A stretch of 64,000 nt of DNA from Methylocystis sp. SC2 (GTDB lineage: Bacteria > Pseudomonadota > Alphaproteobacteria > Rhizobiales > Beijerinckiaceae): assembly GCF_000304315.1 (NCBI RefSeq), contig NC_018485.1, forward strand, positions 2,388,501-2,452,500, read 5' to 3'. Made by a program: the position numbers and the translations under genes. Shown piece after piece: positions 52,515 to 62,637 of the stretch (position 1 is its first letter; each line of letters starts with the position of its first letter). The notes below the pieces were generated by a model. That model made no database searches and was not told where the DNA came from. It worked only from the letters and a program-made list of their open reading frames with translations.

Positions 52515-53227
52515 TGACTTCATACATCCACAAGGCCTTCGCGCCGCTAAAGGACATTCTGCCGAAGGGTGCCTGGCAGCCCTTGCGGCAGTTGGGGACC
52601 GCGCTCTTCACCCCTTTGCGCTTCGCGTTCAAGACAGGGCATTTTCGCTCGAGCCTTCTCGGTAAGGCCTGCACGCCGGACGGCGAGCCGCAACCGTGGT
52701 ATACCTATCCGGCTATCGACTTCCTTGCTCCCCGTGACTTCACGGGCAAGCGCGTTCTGGAATTCGGCGGCGGCCAATCGACGCTCTGGTGGTCGAAGCG
52801 CGCGGCGCGCGTGGTGACGGTCGACTCCGACGCAGATTGGGCCGCTTACGTGCGCGCTAACGTCGGCTCCAATGTCGAGGTGCATCACGTGCCGATAGAT
52901 CGTACGACGCGCACGGTCGAGCCGATCCGCGAAATCATCAAAAACTCAAGTGTGGAAAAGTTTGACGTCATCGTCATAGACGGACATTTGCGCGAGGAGC
53001 TCGTCGCGTTGGCGTTCGACCATATTGCGCCAAACGGCGCCGTCATCATGGACAACGCCGAAGAATACCGCTTCGTTGAACTTCTCCGCGGCCGCAACTG
53101 CCGCCGAGTAGACTTCTTCGGTTTCGTGCCGGGGTGGTCGATGCGCAGCTGCACGTCGATCGCCTGGGTGAATGATTGTTTCCTTATCAGCGCGGACGCG
53201 CCGATGCCCGCCCCAGAGGTTGGATAA
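52514..53227 (+). CDS. SAM-dependent methyltransferase-like protein
   Basis: A 237-residue class I methyltransferase-fold protein. The SAM loop reads VLEFGGGQSTLWWSK, the acidic end of strand 2 VVTVDSDADW, and strand 4 FDVIVIDGHLREEL. Substrate unknown; presumably a sugar of the polymer. The ATG shares one base with the preceding stop (TAATG). Confidence 0.85.
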   Translation: MTSYIHKAFAPLKDILPKGAWQPLRQLGTALFTPLRFAFKTGHFRSSLLGKACTPDGEPQPWYTYPAIDFLAPRDFTGKRVLEFGGGQSTLWWSKRAARVVTVDSDADWAAYVRANVGSNVEVHHVPIDRTTRTVEPIREIIKNSSVEKFDVIVIDGHLREELVALAFDHIAPNGAVIMDNAEEYRFVELLRGRNCRRVDFFGFVPGWSMRSCTSIAWVNDCFLISADAPMPAPEVG

Positions 53228-53949
53228 TGGTCGATCAGACTGATTCCGCGCCTCAGATTCGGGACGCCGTCGACTGGCATAGCGGGATCGCCCTCCGATT
53301 CGACGAGGGTTACACGAAATCGGCAGCGTTCATGGAGCGCTTGGTCGTGTGGCGCGAGTTGATTGGACGATACGCCCGCCCCGGCGCCCGCGCCCTCGAC
53401 GCCGGCTGCGGCAGCGGCGTGCTGTCTTTCGTCGCGGCGCAGCATGTGCGCTCGGTCCTCGCCTTTGACGCCAGTCCGGAGATGATCCGCATCGCGCGCG
53501 AAAAGCAAGCGCGATCGGGCGGAATCGAGAATGTGTCGTTTCGTGAAATGCGAATGGAAAATCTCCAGGCGTTGGACGGCGAGAGCTTTTCTCTCGTCAT
53601 GTCGTCGAGCGTTCTCGAATATCTCGACGATTTTTGGGGCGCGATCGACGCACTCTCATCCTTGATGGCCCCCGATGGCGCGCTGATTTTCTCCGTACCC
53701 AATGTGCAAAGTCTGTATCGCCGTTTCGAGCGGACGATATTTGACATGACGGGACGGCCACGCTATCTCGCCTTCGTGAAATTCTGCTTCAACCATACCG
53801 AGATAGCTGAAGGTCTCAAGGCGCGCGGTCTTACGCCTGTCGATGTGCGTTACTATGCAGCCGCGCCGTTGTTGTCCGGTCCCGCGCGCGCGGTTGGACG
53901 AGCGGAATACGCCGACAACCTTATCGCATATGTCTGTCGAAAATCATGA
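53227..53949 (+). CDS. Class I SAM-dependent methyltransferase
   Basis: A 240-residue UbiE/Methyltransf_11-type enzyme with ALDAGCGSGVLSFVA as the SAM-binding glycine loop, LAFDASPEMI, and SSSVLEYLDD in the post-II motif. It overlaps the previous gene by one base (TAATG), and the two probably act on the same product. Confidence 0.9.
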   Translation: MVDQTDSAPQIRDAVDWHSGIALRFDEGYTKSAAFMERLVVWRELIGRYARPGARALDAGCGSGVLSFVAAQHVRSVLAFDASPEMIRIAREKQARSGGIENVSFREMRMENLQALDGESFSLVMSSSVLEYLDDFWGAIDALSSLMAPDGALIFSVPNVQSLYRRFERTIFDMTGRPRYLAFVKFCFNHTEIAEGLKARGLTPVDVRYYAAAPLLSGPARAVGRAEYADNLIAYVCRKS

Positions 53950-53985
53950 TTCTTGATTTCCTGTAATAGCGAAAAGTATGACGCC

Positions 53986-54792
53986 ATGAACCCGTTCGCC
54001 CGCTTGGTCTTGGAGCTTGGTCAGCTGCGTCAATCGCTCGATATGGGGGATTTTCTCGGCTATTGCGCGGCTCTCGCGGGGAACGCGGGCGCCGTGGTCA
54101 AGTACCGCACGCTCGCGCCAGTGGACAAGGCGATGCGCGGCACGATCGCTTTCGTTGTTGAAGGCGTGCGCATTCTGGTGCCCCTCGACGCAATGGCCCG
54201 AATGTTGAACGGCCACGACGAGACGCCGACCTTTGGCGGCGCACGAGAGATGTACGCGAGCAATGTGTATCTCCGCGCGTTCCGCAAGGGACTGAAGGCC
54301 GACACGGTCGTCGATCTCGGCAGCAATCGCGGGCTTTTCCTGCTGCTCGGGGCGAAGGCTCTGGGCGCGCGCACGCTGGTGGGCGTCGAACCGCAGTCGT
54401 TCTACACGCCGGTGTTTGCGGCCGCAGCCAGCGCGAACGGCCTGCAGGCTGGCGATTACACGCGCTATGAGCGCTTCGCTTCGGCGACCCTGCGCGCCGA
54501 TACGATCACCTTGCGGGAGATCATGGAGCGTCATGGCCTCTCGCGGATCGGCTTCCTCAAATGTGACATAGAAGGCGGCGAGTTCGACGTCTTCCTCGGC
54601 GATCCAGACGCATTGAGACAGGTCGACAACATCGGAATGGAGCTTCATCCGAAAGAGGGGGACGCCGATGCGCTTGTCCGGACATTGAAAGACATGGGCT
54701 TCACAGTCGTCGTCACCGATCAGTTCGCTAATTCCGTCGCGCCGGCGAAAGGGCACTATCTCTACGCCTCGCGGACCGGCGATCTCGCCTGA
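53986..54792 (+). CDS. FkbM-family methyltransferase (1)
   Basis: A 268-residue protein of the FkbM group, which O-methylates sugars or macrolides. SAM motif VVDLGSNRGLFLLLG, then GVEPQSF; the hallmark KCDIEGGEFDVF follows (usual form K-x-DxEG-x-E). The ATG at 53986 starts after a 33-base in-frame leader without RBS. Confidence 0.88.
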   Translation: MNPFARLVLELGQLRQSLDMGDFLGYCAALAGNAGAVVKYRTLAPVDKAMRGTIAFVVEGVRILVPLDAMARMLNGHDETPTFGGAREMYASNVYLRAFRKGLKADTVVDLGSNRGLFLLLGAKALGARTLVGVEPQSFYTPVFAAAASANGLQAGDYTRYERFASATLRADTITLREIMERHGLSRIGFLKCDIEGGEFDVFLGDPDALRQVDNIGMELHPKEGDADALVRTLKDMGFTVVVTDQFANSVAPAKGHYLYASRTGDLA

Positions 54793-54804
54793 GCAGGGAA
54801 GCTG

Positions 54805-55929
54805 ATGAATTTCTCGCCCCCGCGTCAGCCTTCGGATACTGCGGCGGAACGCCGGGCGCTGGCTGGCCGCCCCGTAACGCTCGGCTCGGCCTATCTGACG
54901 CCTGGCATGGGGGGCATTTCGCGGCTGGCGCGCCTGACCGCTTTCGCTGTCGCAAAGAGCGGGTGCGACCTGAGCCTGCTCTCGCTTCTCGATCCGCAGC
55001 CGGTGGCGTTGGACGGCGTTTCCGCCAGGCTCTGCAAGGGAAGCAAGGCCGCCTTCGCGGCGCGATGTCTCATCGACGCCCTGCGGCCCCGTCATTTCAT
55101 CTATGAATCTGCCGGCGTTGCGCGGGGGCACGCGCGGCTTGGCCCCTTTACCCGTCCCTGCGCCCTCTGGATGTGCGGGATCGAGGTTTGGAGCGGTCTG
55201 CGCCCGCAAACGCACGCGACGCTGAGGCGCGCAGACGCGCGCTTCGCCATCTCTCACTTCACGCTCCAACGCCACCGGGAATTACATGGCGATCCCGGCC
55301 CGGCGTCTGTTTGTTGGCTGGCGACAGACGAGGACCACGCGCCCGACGTCGCGCCCGGATTCGGCGGTCCCCCGACAGCGCTGCTGCTCGGCCGCATCGA
55401 CGAACTCTCAAGCTTCAAAGGACATGCGGAAGTCGTCGAGGCGTGGCCGAAAGTCGTTGCCGCCGTGCCGGAGGCGAGACTGGTGTTTGCGGGCGGCGGC
55501 GCCGGGCTTCCTCGCCTCAGGGAATTAGTGGCGCAATCGCGCGTCGCGAGCCAAATAGAGGTCAAGGGCTTTGTCGCCGAGGAGGCGCTGCCCGATTTAT
55601 GGCGGCAGGCGCATGTGCTCGCCATGCCAAGCCGCAAGGAAGGGTTTGGCTTCGTTTACATCGAGGCGATGCGGCAGGGGCTTCCGGTGATCGCGTCGAT
55701 CCATGACGCAGGCGCGGAGGTCAATCTCGACGGGGAGACCGGTTACAATGTCGATCTCGATCGACACGCGCAGCTTGCCGACGGCCTGATTGCGTTGTTG
55801 CGCGACCCGGATAAGGCGCGTGCGATGGGCCAGGCCGGCCAGCAGCGTTGGCGGGAGCACTTCCGCTTTTCGTCCTTCATGAAAAGATTCGAGCCGCTGC
55901 TCGCGAAATTCGTCGAGATAAATCCATGA
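54805..55929 (+). CDS. Family 4 glycosyltransferase
   Basis: A 374-residue GT-B enzyme. N-terminal YLTPGMGGISRLARL, then the donor-site segments LLLGRIDELSSFKGH, RLVFAGGGAGLPRL, and PSRKEGFGFVYIEAMRQGLPVI with the E-x7-E pair. It starts 12 bases after the FkbM gene. Confidence 0.9.
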   Translation: MNFSPPRQPSDTAAERRALAGRPVTLGSAYLTPGMGGISRLARLTAFAVAKSGCDLSLLSLLDPQPVALDGVSARLCKGSKAAFAARCLIDALRPRHFIYESAGVARGHARLGPFTRPCALWMCGIEVWSGLRPQTHATLRRADARFAISHFTLQRHRELHGDPGPASVCWLATDEDHAPDVAPGFGGPPTALLLGRIDELSSFKGHAEVVEAWPKVVAAVPEARLVFAGGGAGLPRLRELVAQSRVASQIEVKGFVAEEALPDLWRQAHVLAMPSRKEGFGFVYIEAMRQGLPVIASIHDAGAEVNLDGETGYNVDLDRHAQLADGLIALLRDPDKARAMGQAGQQRWREHFRFSSFMKRFEPLLAKFVEINP

Positions 55930-56205
55930 TGGCGCTCTCCCGTTTCGATCCCGGCGGTCTGGCGCTGGCCTTTTCGCAATCCGGTCGTTGCAGGGAATTC
56001 GGTCTCTTTCGCGCCGGGCGATGAAACAGGCCGGGGGGGGGGATCGCTTGAGTCCACGAGACGAAGCTGAGATACAACTCGACGGACTGATGGGGAACAA
56101 TGTCGATCACGCCAATAGACAGAACGAGCGTCTCGAACGAACTTTACTGATACGCCTCGTGTCGGTAAAGTTTGGTGTCGATTTCACTTTCTGAGAGATT
56201 TGGAT
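55930..56205. other. Gap with a run of 10 G
   Basis: About 275 bases with no supported gene; a 68-codon frame (55988-56194) runs through an uninterrupted 10-G tract at 56033-56042. GAGAG near 56193 serves the next gene. Confidence 0.5.
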
Positions 56206-57033
56206 ATGGTTGCGCCCGTTGATGCCGCCCGGTTGTTCGGCCGTTTTGTTCGGACGATCGCTTCCGACCCTCGGATTGCGAAAATGCTGGAGCCGGCGGC
56301 TCGCGGCGTCCGCTATGCAAACGAGAAGTTTGTTGAGGCCAAAAAATCGACCATGTCGGAGCAGCCGGCTGAGTCGAACCCTCTGCTAGGCTATTTCCTG
56401 GCCCATGAGGAGGGGCCCGGCATCTTCAAGGTCATGCATTATTTCGACGTCTATCACCGGCATTTCTCCCGTTTCAGAGGTAAGAAAGTGCATGTGATGG
56501 AAGTTGGCGTGTATAGCGGCGGCAGCCTTGGCATGTGGCGCGAATACTTTGGCCCGGACTGTACCGTTTATGGTGTGGACATCGAGCCTGCCTGCCTGTC
56601 CTACAAGAGAGATGGCGTCGAGATACTCATCGGTGACCAGGGAGACCCGAGCTTCTGGAAGCAGGTGAAGGAATCCGTGCCGGAAATTGACATTTTCATA
56701 GACGACGGGAGCCATTTCCCAGAGCACCAGATCGTGACGCTGGAAGAGATGCTGCCTCATGTCGCGCCGGGCGGAGTCTTCCTGTGCGAAGACGTCTACG
56801 GCTATCCTGCAGGATTCATCCCTTATCTTTTGGGGCTATCAAGTGCATTCTACAACGGGACGGACAATGATTTCCTTAAAGCCGTCGACTCGATCCACTT
56901 GTATCCCGCCATCGGCATAATCGAGAAGGCGGCGCGGTACGGAGAGCACCGGTCGCCGATGGAAGCGCTCCGTCGCGGCACTCAGTGGGCGCCATTCGAC
57001 TCTTACGCGCGGAAGGGCCGGGGCCTCGCCTAA
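56206..57033 (+). CDS. SAM-dependent methyltransferase (CmcI/Methyltransf_24-like)
   Basis: A 275-residue protein. SAM motif VMEVGVYSGGSLGMWR and VYGVDIEPACLSY, then IDIFIDDGSHFPEHQ, which is the acidic metal-site region seen in CmcI-like cephalosporin and sugar methyltransferases (related to mycinamicin and elloramycin sugar O-methyltransferases). The ATG at 56206 has GAGAG at the right distance; a TTG two codons earlier is less likely. Confidence 0.85.
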   Translation: MVAPVDAARLFGRFVRTIASDPRIAKMLEPAARGVRYANEKFVEAKKSTMSEQPAESNPLLGYFLAHEEGPGIFKVMHYFDVYHRHFSRFRGKKVHVMEVGVYSGGSLGMWREYFGPDCTVYGVDIEPACLSYKRDGVEILIGDQGDPSFWKQVKESVPEIDIFIDDGSHFPEHQIVTLEEMLPHVAPGGVFLCEDVYGYPAGFIPYLLGLSSAFYNGTDNDFLKAVDSIHLYPAIGIIEKAARYGEHRSPMEALRRGTQWAPFDSYARKGRGLA

Positions 57034-57073
57034 GCGCGCTAGGGCTCACGCGCTTTGACGGTTAGGGACACGC

Positions 57074-58465
57074 ATGAACACTAGCGTCGCTCGATGCGTC
57101 AAATGGTCTGTCTCGACCGCCGAATATTTTTTTGGAGTGCTTGAAAGATTCGCGCGTCGGCGGGGAGCAGACGAGCTCGCATTGCTGCTTCTGAAAAACG
57201 TTGCCTGGACGACGGGCGCGCTGGCGTTCGAGAGGGGCGTTTCCCTCATCCTGGCGCTGTATGTGGCGCGGCTCTTGGGCGTCGAGCTGTTCGGCAAGTA
57301 TGGCCTTCTTTTTTCAACCGTCGGGATCATATCCGGGCTCGCAGGCCTGCAGCTCGGACTAACCGCATCGGTCCATATCTCCCGTTACCGTAGCGTAGAT
57401 CAGGCGAAGGCCGCTGCGGTCATGCGCCTTTGTGAGGCGGTGAGCTTCGGTCTTGCGCTCCTCGCGACAATCCTGCTCGCGGCGCAGCCGGCCTTAGTCG
57501 CGTCGCTTCTTTTCAATTCGTCGCAGGATGCGGATGTTATGGCGGCGGGCGCCGCTATTGCGCTCCTCTCGGTGTTGGGAGGCGTACAAGAGGGCATCCT
57601 GCAGGGATTCGAGGAGTTTCGTAAACTGACAATTGTTCGAGTTACAGTCGCGGTGAGCAACCTCTTGCTGCTATTACTCATCGCCCGGCCTCACGATCTG
57701 TTTTCGGTAGTTGTTGCGACGATCGGCGGCGCCGGTCTTCGCGTCACTATGTTGTTCCTTTTCAAGGAGCAGACATTACGCCGGCACAAGCTCCGAACGA
57801 ACATGGCCGCGATGTGGAGGGTGCGCCATATCATCATGAATTTCAGCGTGCCGTCGCTCCTGACGAGCCTGACCGGGCTCTCAAGCTGGTATGGCATGCT
57901 GATCCTCGGCAAAAGCGCCGAAGGATTCAAAATGTTGGGCTATGTCACGGCAGGAACTCAGTGGCGGGGCACGGTGTTGTTCGTCACATCGGTTCTGGCC
58001 ACCGTTGCGATCCCCATGATGAGCCGTATGCTCGGACTAGGCGACACCGCGGGAGCCAGTCGCCTCCACAACATCAATCTTCGACTGAACTTGTTCACCG
58101 GACTTGTAATAGTCGCATTGACGAGTCTTCTATCGCCGCTAATCCTGCAGGCTTATGGCAGTGGTTTCAGCGAGGGCCGCTTGCCGTTTATCCTGATTGT
58201 CGCATCGACAGCGCCGGCGGCCTATGCAAACGTCTTTCTGCAATATCTCGTTAGCAGTGGGCGGATGTGGGAAACGTTGGCTTGGCAGGCTGGCCAAAAC
58301 GCACTCCTGCTCATATTGATGGCAATTATCGTGCCCACTTTCGGCGTCGTGGGCTTCTCTTTAGCCACGCTTCTTGTTGCCGCGGTCTTTGCCGTCGTCA
58401 TCCACCTCTGCCTCGTAGATCAGATTTCTGGAGCAGTTGGGAAGAATGTCAATTCAGAATTCTGA
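57074..58465 (+). CDS. Polysaccharide repeat-unit flippase (Wzx role)
   Basis: A 463-residue MATE/MOP-fold protein with about 12-14 transmembrane helices. It starts with a long helix containing ERGVSLILALYVARLLGVELFG, typical of RfbX/Wzx flippases. It moves the lipid-linked repeat to the outside of the inner membrane before polymerisation by the protein at 50533-52038. Confidence 0.9.
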   Translation: MNTSVARCVKWSVSTAEYFFGVLERFARRRGADELALLLLKNVAWTTGALAFERGVSLILALYVARLLGVELFGKYGLLFSTVGIISGLAGLQLGLTASVHISRYRSVDQAKAAAVMRLCEAVSFGLALLATILLAAQPALVASLLFNSSQDADVMAAGAAIALLSVLGGVQEGILQGFEEFRKLTIVRVTVAVSNLLLLLLIARPHDLFSVVVATIGGAGLRVTMLFLFKEQTLRRHKLRTNMAAMWRVRHIIMNFSVPSLLTSLTGLSSWYGMLILGKSAEGFKMLGYVTAGTQWRGTVLFVTSVLATVAIPMMSRMLGLGDTAGASRLHNINLRLNLFTGLVIVALTSLLSPLILQAYGSGFSEGRLPFILIVASTAPAAYANVFLQYLVSSGRMWETLAWQAGQNALLLILMAIIVPTFGVVGFSLATLLVAAVFAVVIHLCLVDQISGAVGKNVNSEF

Positions 58466-58553
58466 CGTGTTTTCTCACGCGGTTTCGTTGTGAAGCTAAG
58501 GTATCGCGCTCGCGTTCAGCATTGGTCTCGGCGCGACAGACAAGTTGGATGAG

Positions 58554-59552
58554 ATGATGGCCGCAAACGACATTTTTTCGGATCGCGTGATCGCAGCGGC
58601 GGGAACCGATCCCCTCGTCGTTCTGGACCTCGGCGCCCGCGGCGCCGTCGACGGCGACTTGCTCGCCCTGGCCCCGGCTGTTTCCATCATCGGTTTCGAG
58701 CCGGACCCCGAGGAAGCCGCGCGTCTCGCCGCCCAACAGAAAGGCCCATGGCGCGAACTCCGAATCCTGCCCTTCGCCATCGGACGCGCGCGCGGTCTCG
58801 CGACGCTCCACGTTCCGCGGGAACCGGAGGGCGCCTCCCTTCTCCCGCATAACGACGCGATGATCGAGCAATTCGGACACGAAGGGCTGCACCGCACGAT
58901 CAAGAAGATCCCGATCGAAGGTCTCTCCCTCGACGACCTCGAGAGCGACGCCGGAGTCTGCAGCGTCGATTATCTGAAGATCGACATCGAAGGCGCCGAA
59001 TTGGATGTTCTCGAAGGCGGCGCCAAAATGCTGGCGAACGCGAAAGTCATCAAGGTCGAATGCTCTTTCCTTGAGCAGCGCCTCGGCCAGCCTCTCGCGG
59101 CGGAAGTGATATGCTGGCTGGCGGAACGCGGTTTCGATCTGATCGACATCCGCGCCATTCATCACTGGCGCAGGCGCCCGCTGCCGTCCCACCCCTATTC
59201 CATAGGCTTCGACTTTCCCTACTCGCGCGGGCGAATCGCGCAGGCCGACTTTTTTTTCCTGCGCCGCCTTTCGCCCGACGCGCCGGGACGCGACGTCGCC
59301 ACCGCTACGCTCATCCTTGCGGCCATCGGCCATATCGATCTCGCCATGACGGTGCTGCGCCGTTGTCCATCTGGAGAAAGCTGGTGGCGCGAGCACGGCG
59401 TGGACATCGAATCGGAACTCAAGGCCGCGTCGGGCGCGCTCGGACGGAAAGAGCTGCGGGCCGCGATCGCGGCCCAAATCCGGGGAGCCGTTCCGCTTGT
59501 GAAATCCTGGTTTGGGCTTTTGAGCTTCCGGGCTCCAGAACATCGGTACTGA
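58554..59552 (+). CDS. FkbM-family methyltransferase (2)
   Basis: A 332-residue protein with SAM motif VVLDLGARGAVDGDLL, GFEPDPEEAAR, and the FkbM signature DYLKIDIEGAELDVLEG. A further 80-residue C-terminal helical domain follows. I use ATG at 58554 rather than TTG at 58545. It starts 88 bases after the flippase. Confidence 0.88.
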   Translation: MMAANDIFSDRVIAAAGTDPLVVLDLGARGAVDGDLLALAPAVSIIGFEPDPEEAARLAAQQKGPWRELRILPFAIGRARGLATLHVPREPEGASLLPHNDAMIEQFGHEGLHRTIKKIPIEGLSLDDLESDAGVCSVDYLKIDIEGAELDVLEGGAKMLANAKVIKVECSFLEQRLGQPLAAEVICWLAERGFDLIDIRAIHHWRRRPLPSHPYSIGFDFPYSRGRIAQADFFFLRRLSPDAPGRDVATATLILAAIGHIDLAMTVLRRCPSGESWWREHGVDIESELKAASGALGRKELRAAIAAQIRGAVPLVKSWFGLLSFRAPEHRY

Positions 59553-59555
59553 CGA

Positions 59556-61501
59556 ATGTGCGGCATTGTCGGCGCGATCACTCGTGAAGGCTCGGGTCCC
59601 CGCGATCTCACGGACGCCCTTACCCTCATGTTCCATCGGGGACCCGACGGATGCGGGCAATGGGGCGAAGCCTACTCCGAGCGCCACGCCGTCGCGATCG
59701 GCCATCGCCGGCTTTCCATCATCGACCTGTCCGACGCCGCAAGCCAGCCCATGGTCGACGTCAGTGGACGCTACTGGCTAACGTTCAACGGCGAGATATA
59801 CAATTACATCGAATTGCGCAACGAACTGAAGGCGATGGGCGCGCGGTTCCGAACCGCGTCGGACAGCGAAGTTATCCTCGAAGCCTACAAGGTCTGGGGA
59901 ACCGACTGCGTCACGCGGTTCAACGGCATGTATGGGTTTGCGATCTGGGACACATCGGCGCGCCGCCTCTTCGCTGCGCGGGATCGCTTTGGCGAAAAGC
60001 CCTTCCTGTTCGTCGCCAAACCTGAGCTCTTCGCCTTCGCCTCCGAATATAAGGCGCTGCTGACGATGCCCGGCGTCTCGCGCGCGCACGACGATTTTCG
60101 TCTTCTGCGATTCGCGACGAATCCGTCGACCGGCCTCGACGGGGAAGGCAGACAGTCTTCGACGATATTCATCAGCTTCTGCCGGGCGAAGCGCTGGAGA
60201 TCGGTCTCGACGAAGACAAGCCGCGCATCTGGCGCTATTACACGCCGCGATTCGACGCCACGCGCGCTCAAAAGTCCGACGCGGATATTTTCGCCGAGTT
60301 TCGCGAACTCCTCTTTGACTGCGTCCGCCTGCGGATGCGCAGCGACGTCAAAGTCGGCTCCTGTCTCTCAGGCGGCCTGGATTCGAGCGCCATTGTCTGC
60401 ATCGCCCGCCGCTTACTCGGCGATGACGCCTCCTACCATACTTTCACCGGCCATTTTCCGGGCACGGACGCAGACGAAGCTCATTTCGCCAGGATCGTCG
60501 TCGAATCGGAAGGTGTCGAAAATCATCTCGTGGAGCCGACTGTCGACCGCTTCATAGACGAATTGCCGAATTTCATGTGGCTGAACGAACTGCCGGTGGG
60601 CGGGGCGAGCCAATTCGCACAATGGTGCGTCTTCGATCTCGCAAAGCAGCATGGCGTCACCGTCCTCCTCGACGGGCAGGGTTCGGACGAGCTCCTTGGC
60701 GGGTATGAAACTTATTTCCGTCTCTACGTGCAGGCCCTCGCGGAAACGGGTGATCTGGACCGCCTCAGCCGCGAGCGGCCGGAAATTGTCGCACGCTACC
60801 CTGGCGTTCTCGCCACGCCCGCTCAGAGCCTGAAAGAGCGCATCCCCTACCGACTGCGTCACATGCTCGCGCGACTGTCCGGCGCCGGCAGCAGCATCCT
60901 TTTCGGGATGCGCCCCGATCTCGCCGCATTGATCACCGAAGCTAATACACGCGAGCGCGTCGATGGATTTCACGCGCTTTCAAGCGCGCTCGTCGAGGAT
61001 AGTTTCGGCCGCTTTCTGACGACGCTGCTGCGTTACGGGGACCGCAACTCCATGGCGCATTCGCGAGAGGTACGCCTACCCTTCTGCGATCACCGCATCC
61101 CCGATCTGGCGCTGTCTCTCCCGCCGCACCTGCTGATGGGCGAAGCCCAGAACAAGCGTTTGCTGCGTGAAGCCATGCGCGGGGTCCTGCCCGAATCCAT
61201 TCGCACCCGCTGGCGAAAACAGGGGTTCAATCCGCCCACGGACCTCTGGCTGAGTTCGCCAAGAATGCTGACGCTGGCGCGGGAGACTTTCTCCTCCGAT
61301 TCATTCCGCGCGTCGCCTTTTTGGATCGCCCCGGTCTGGGAGCGGCTCCTCAGCCGGATAGAGAAAGGCGAACGGGGACTCGGTTGGACGCTGTGGCAGC
61401 CGCTGATGTTTGAATTCTGGAGAAAATATTTCCTCGAGGCCCTGCCGACGAGCGCTCATACAGCGGAGGCGTGTCGGATGCGCGCATATTCAGAACAATA
61501 G
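59556..61501 (+). pseudogene. Asparagine-synthase-like glutamine amidotransferase, frameshifted
   Basis: The N-terminal glutaminase half (Cys2 in MCGIVGA, FHRGPDGCG, FNGEIYNYIELR, DRFGEKP) is in one frame to about 60151. Downstream, TVFDDIHQLLPGEALEIG and the synthetase half (pyrophosphate loop SCLSGGLDSSAIV, LLDGQGSDELLGGY, HSREVRLPFCDHR) are in another. The frames join if a single base is missing near 60150-60152. Restored, it is a full AsnB-like protein of about 648 residues. In surface polysaccharide loci such proteins amidate uronic acids. It could be a real lesion or a sequencing error; I flag it as broken. Confidence 0.85.
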
Positions 61502-61760
61502 TTGCACGGAAATGTCCTTTCGCAGGTTCGATCTCTGCGAGATCGTCTCTTCTCAAAAAGTGAGCAGGCAAAGCTCGCGCACTGTATACAACCGGATAAG
61601 GACCTTCGCGATGAACATCCCCAATTTCTTGTTGCGACTTCAGTATCAGTCTTCTTATTCTAAGAAGACAAGATGCGCCATTGGCTGTGTATGCTTAAGC
61701 CTCGCGAAGTAACACATCACCTTGTTACACGAGTTGTGAAGTGAGAGGGGAGTTATCAGC
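61502..61760. other. AT-richer gap before the third FkbM gene
   Basis: About 260 bases, locally AT-rich (61610-61740). No gene supported. It is a likely site for a fresh promoter of the last genes in the window. Confidence 0.4.
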
Positions 61761-62585
61761 ATGTTCAGCCAACAAGCGCGTCACACGTTGCTCCAGAAGC
61801 TGTTCTGGAATTCTGCCGGCGCCGCTCTCGTGCGCCATCTTATCCGATATGAGACGCTGTTCGACACGGTCGTTCGAAACTATTCGCTTATCACGGGCTC
61901 CAACGGGGAGCGGTGGCTCTCGACTCTCATAGACGAAACGCCCGTCGTGTTCGATGTCGGATTCCACGATGGCACGTCCACGGACGAAATTTTCAAGCTT
62001 CGCCCCAAGGCGCATGTCTATGGCTTCGATCCCTCGAGGTTCGGAGCCGAGAGCTATGCAAAGCGCTTTAAGGACGATCCCCGCGTGACTTTTTCCAATG
62101 TCGCGCTGTCGGAAAAGCCAGGCGAGTTGCAGTTTTTCGACTATGAAAATATGTGCAACAGCCTTGCCTCGCGCAAGGAAATGCCGGGCGCCGTTCCGAC
62201 GGTTTATACCGTTCCTGTCACCACGCTCGACGCGTTCTGCAGCTGCAGGGGGATCGAGCACATCGATATGATGAAGATCGACGCCGAGGGCTACGACCTG
62301 AACGTGCTCGAAGGCGCAAGCGATCTGCTTAATCGCCAAGCCATCGACATCTTCATGTTCGAATTTGCGAGCGGTTGGGCCGCGAGCAAACGGTACCTCT
62401 GGGAAGCCGTCGAGTTCATGGAGCCTAAGCCATATCGCTTGTTCCACCTCTTCAACGGTTTCCTTTGTCCGCTCGTCTACGACATACGCAATGACAGCTG
62501 CACGACCCGGTCGGCCATGTACGTTGGGGTGAGCGATAAGCGCCTGGCGCGCGGCGATATCCCAATGCGCGATTATCGATTCTGA
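61761..62585 (+). CDS. FkbM-family methyltransferase (3)
   Basis: A 274-residue protein. SAM motif VVFDVGFHDGTSTDEI, GFDPSRF, and the signature MMKIDAEGYDLNVLEGA. The N-terminal 50 residues are helical. It lies in the methyltransferase-rich end of the locus; its substrate hydroxyl is unknown. Confidence 0.88.
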   Translation: MFSQQARHTLLQKLFWNSAGAALVRHLIRYETLFDTVVRNYSLITGSNGERWLSTLIDETPVVFDVGFHDGTSTDEIFKLRPKAHVYGFDPSRFGAESYAKRFKDDPRVTFSNVALSEKPGELQFFDYENMCNSLASRKEMPGAVPTVYTVPVTTLDAFCSCRGIEHIDMMKIDAEGYDLNVLEGASDLLNRQAIDIFMFEFASGWAASKRYLWEAVEFMEPKPYRLFHLFNGFLCPLVYDIRNDSCTTRSAMYVGVSDKRLARGDIPMRDYRF

Positions 62586-62637
62586 GATAAGCACCACTCT
62601 GCATGAGCGTAAGGCGTCTCTTTAAGGCCGACGATAA

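Noticed and set aside
53944..55275. A 443-codon minus-strand frame opposite an FkbM and a glycosyltransferase gene
   Set aside because: It spans two well-supported plus-strand genes and their gap; composition is that of an antisense shadow.
58449..59705. A 418-codon minus-strand frame opposite the second FkbM gene
   Set aside because: Antisense shadow running across the end of one gene and the start of the amidotransferase.
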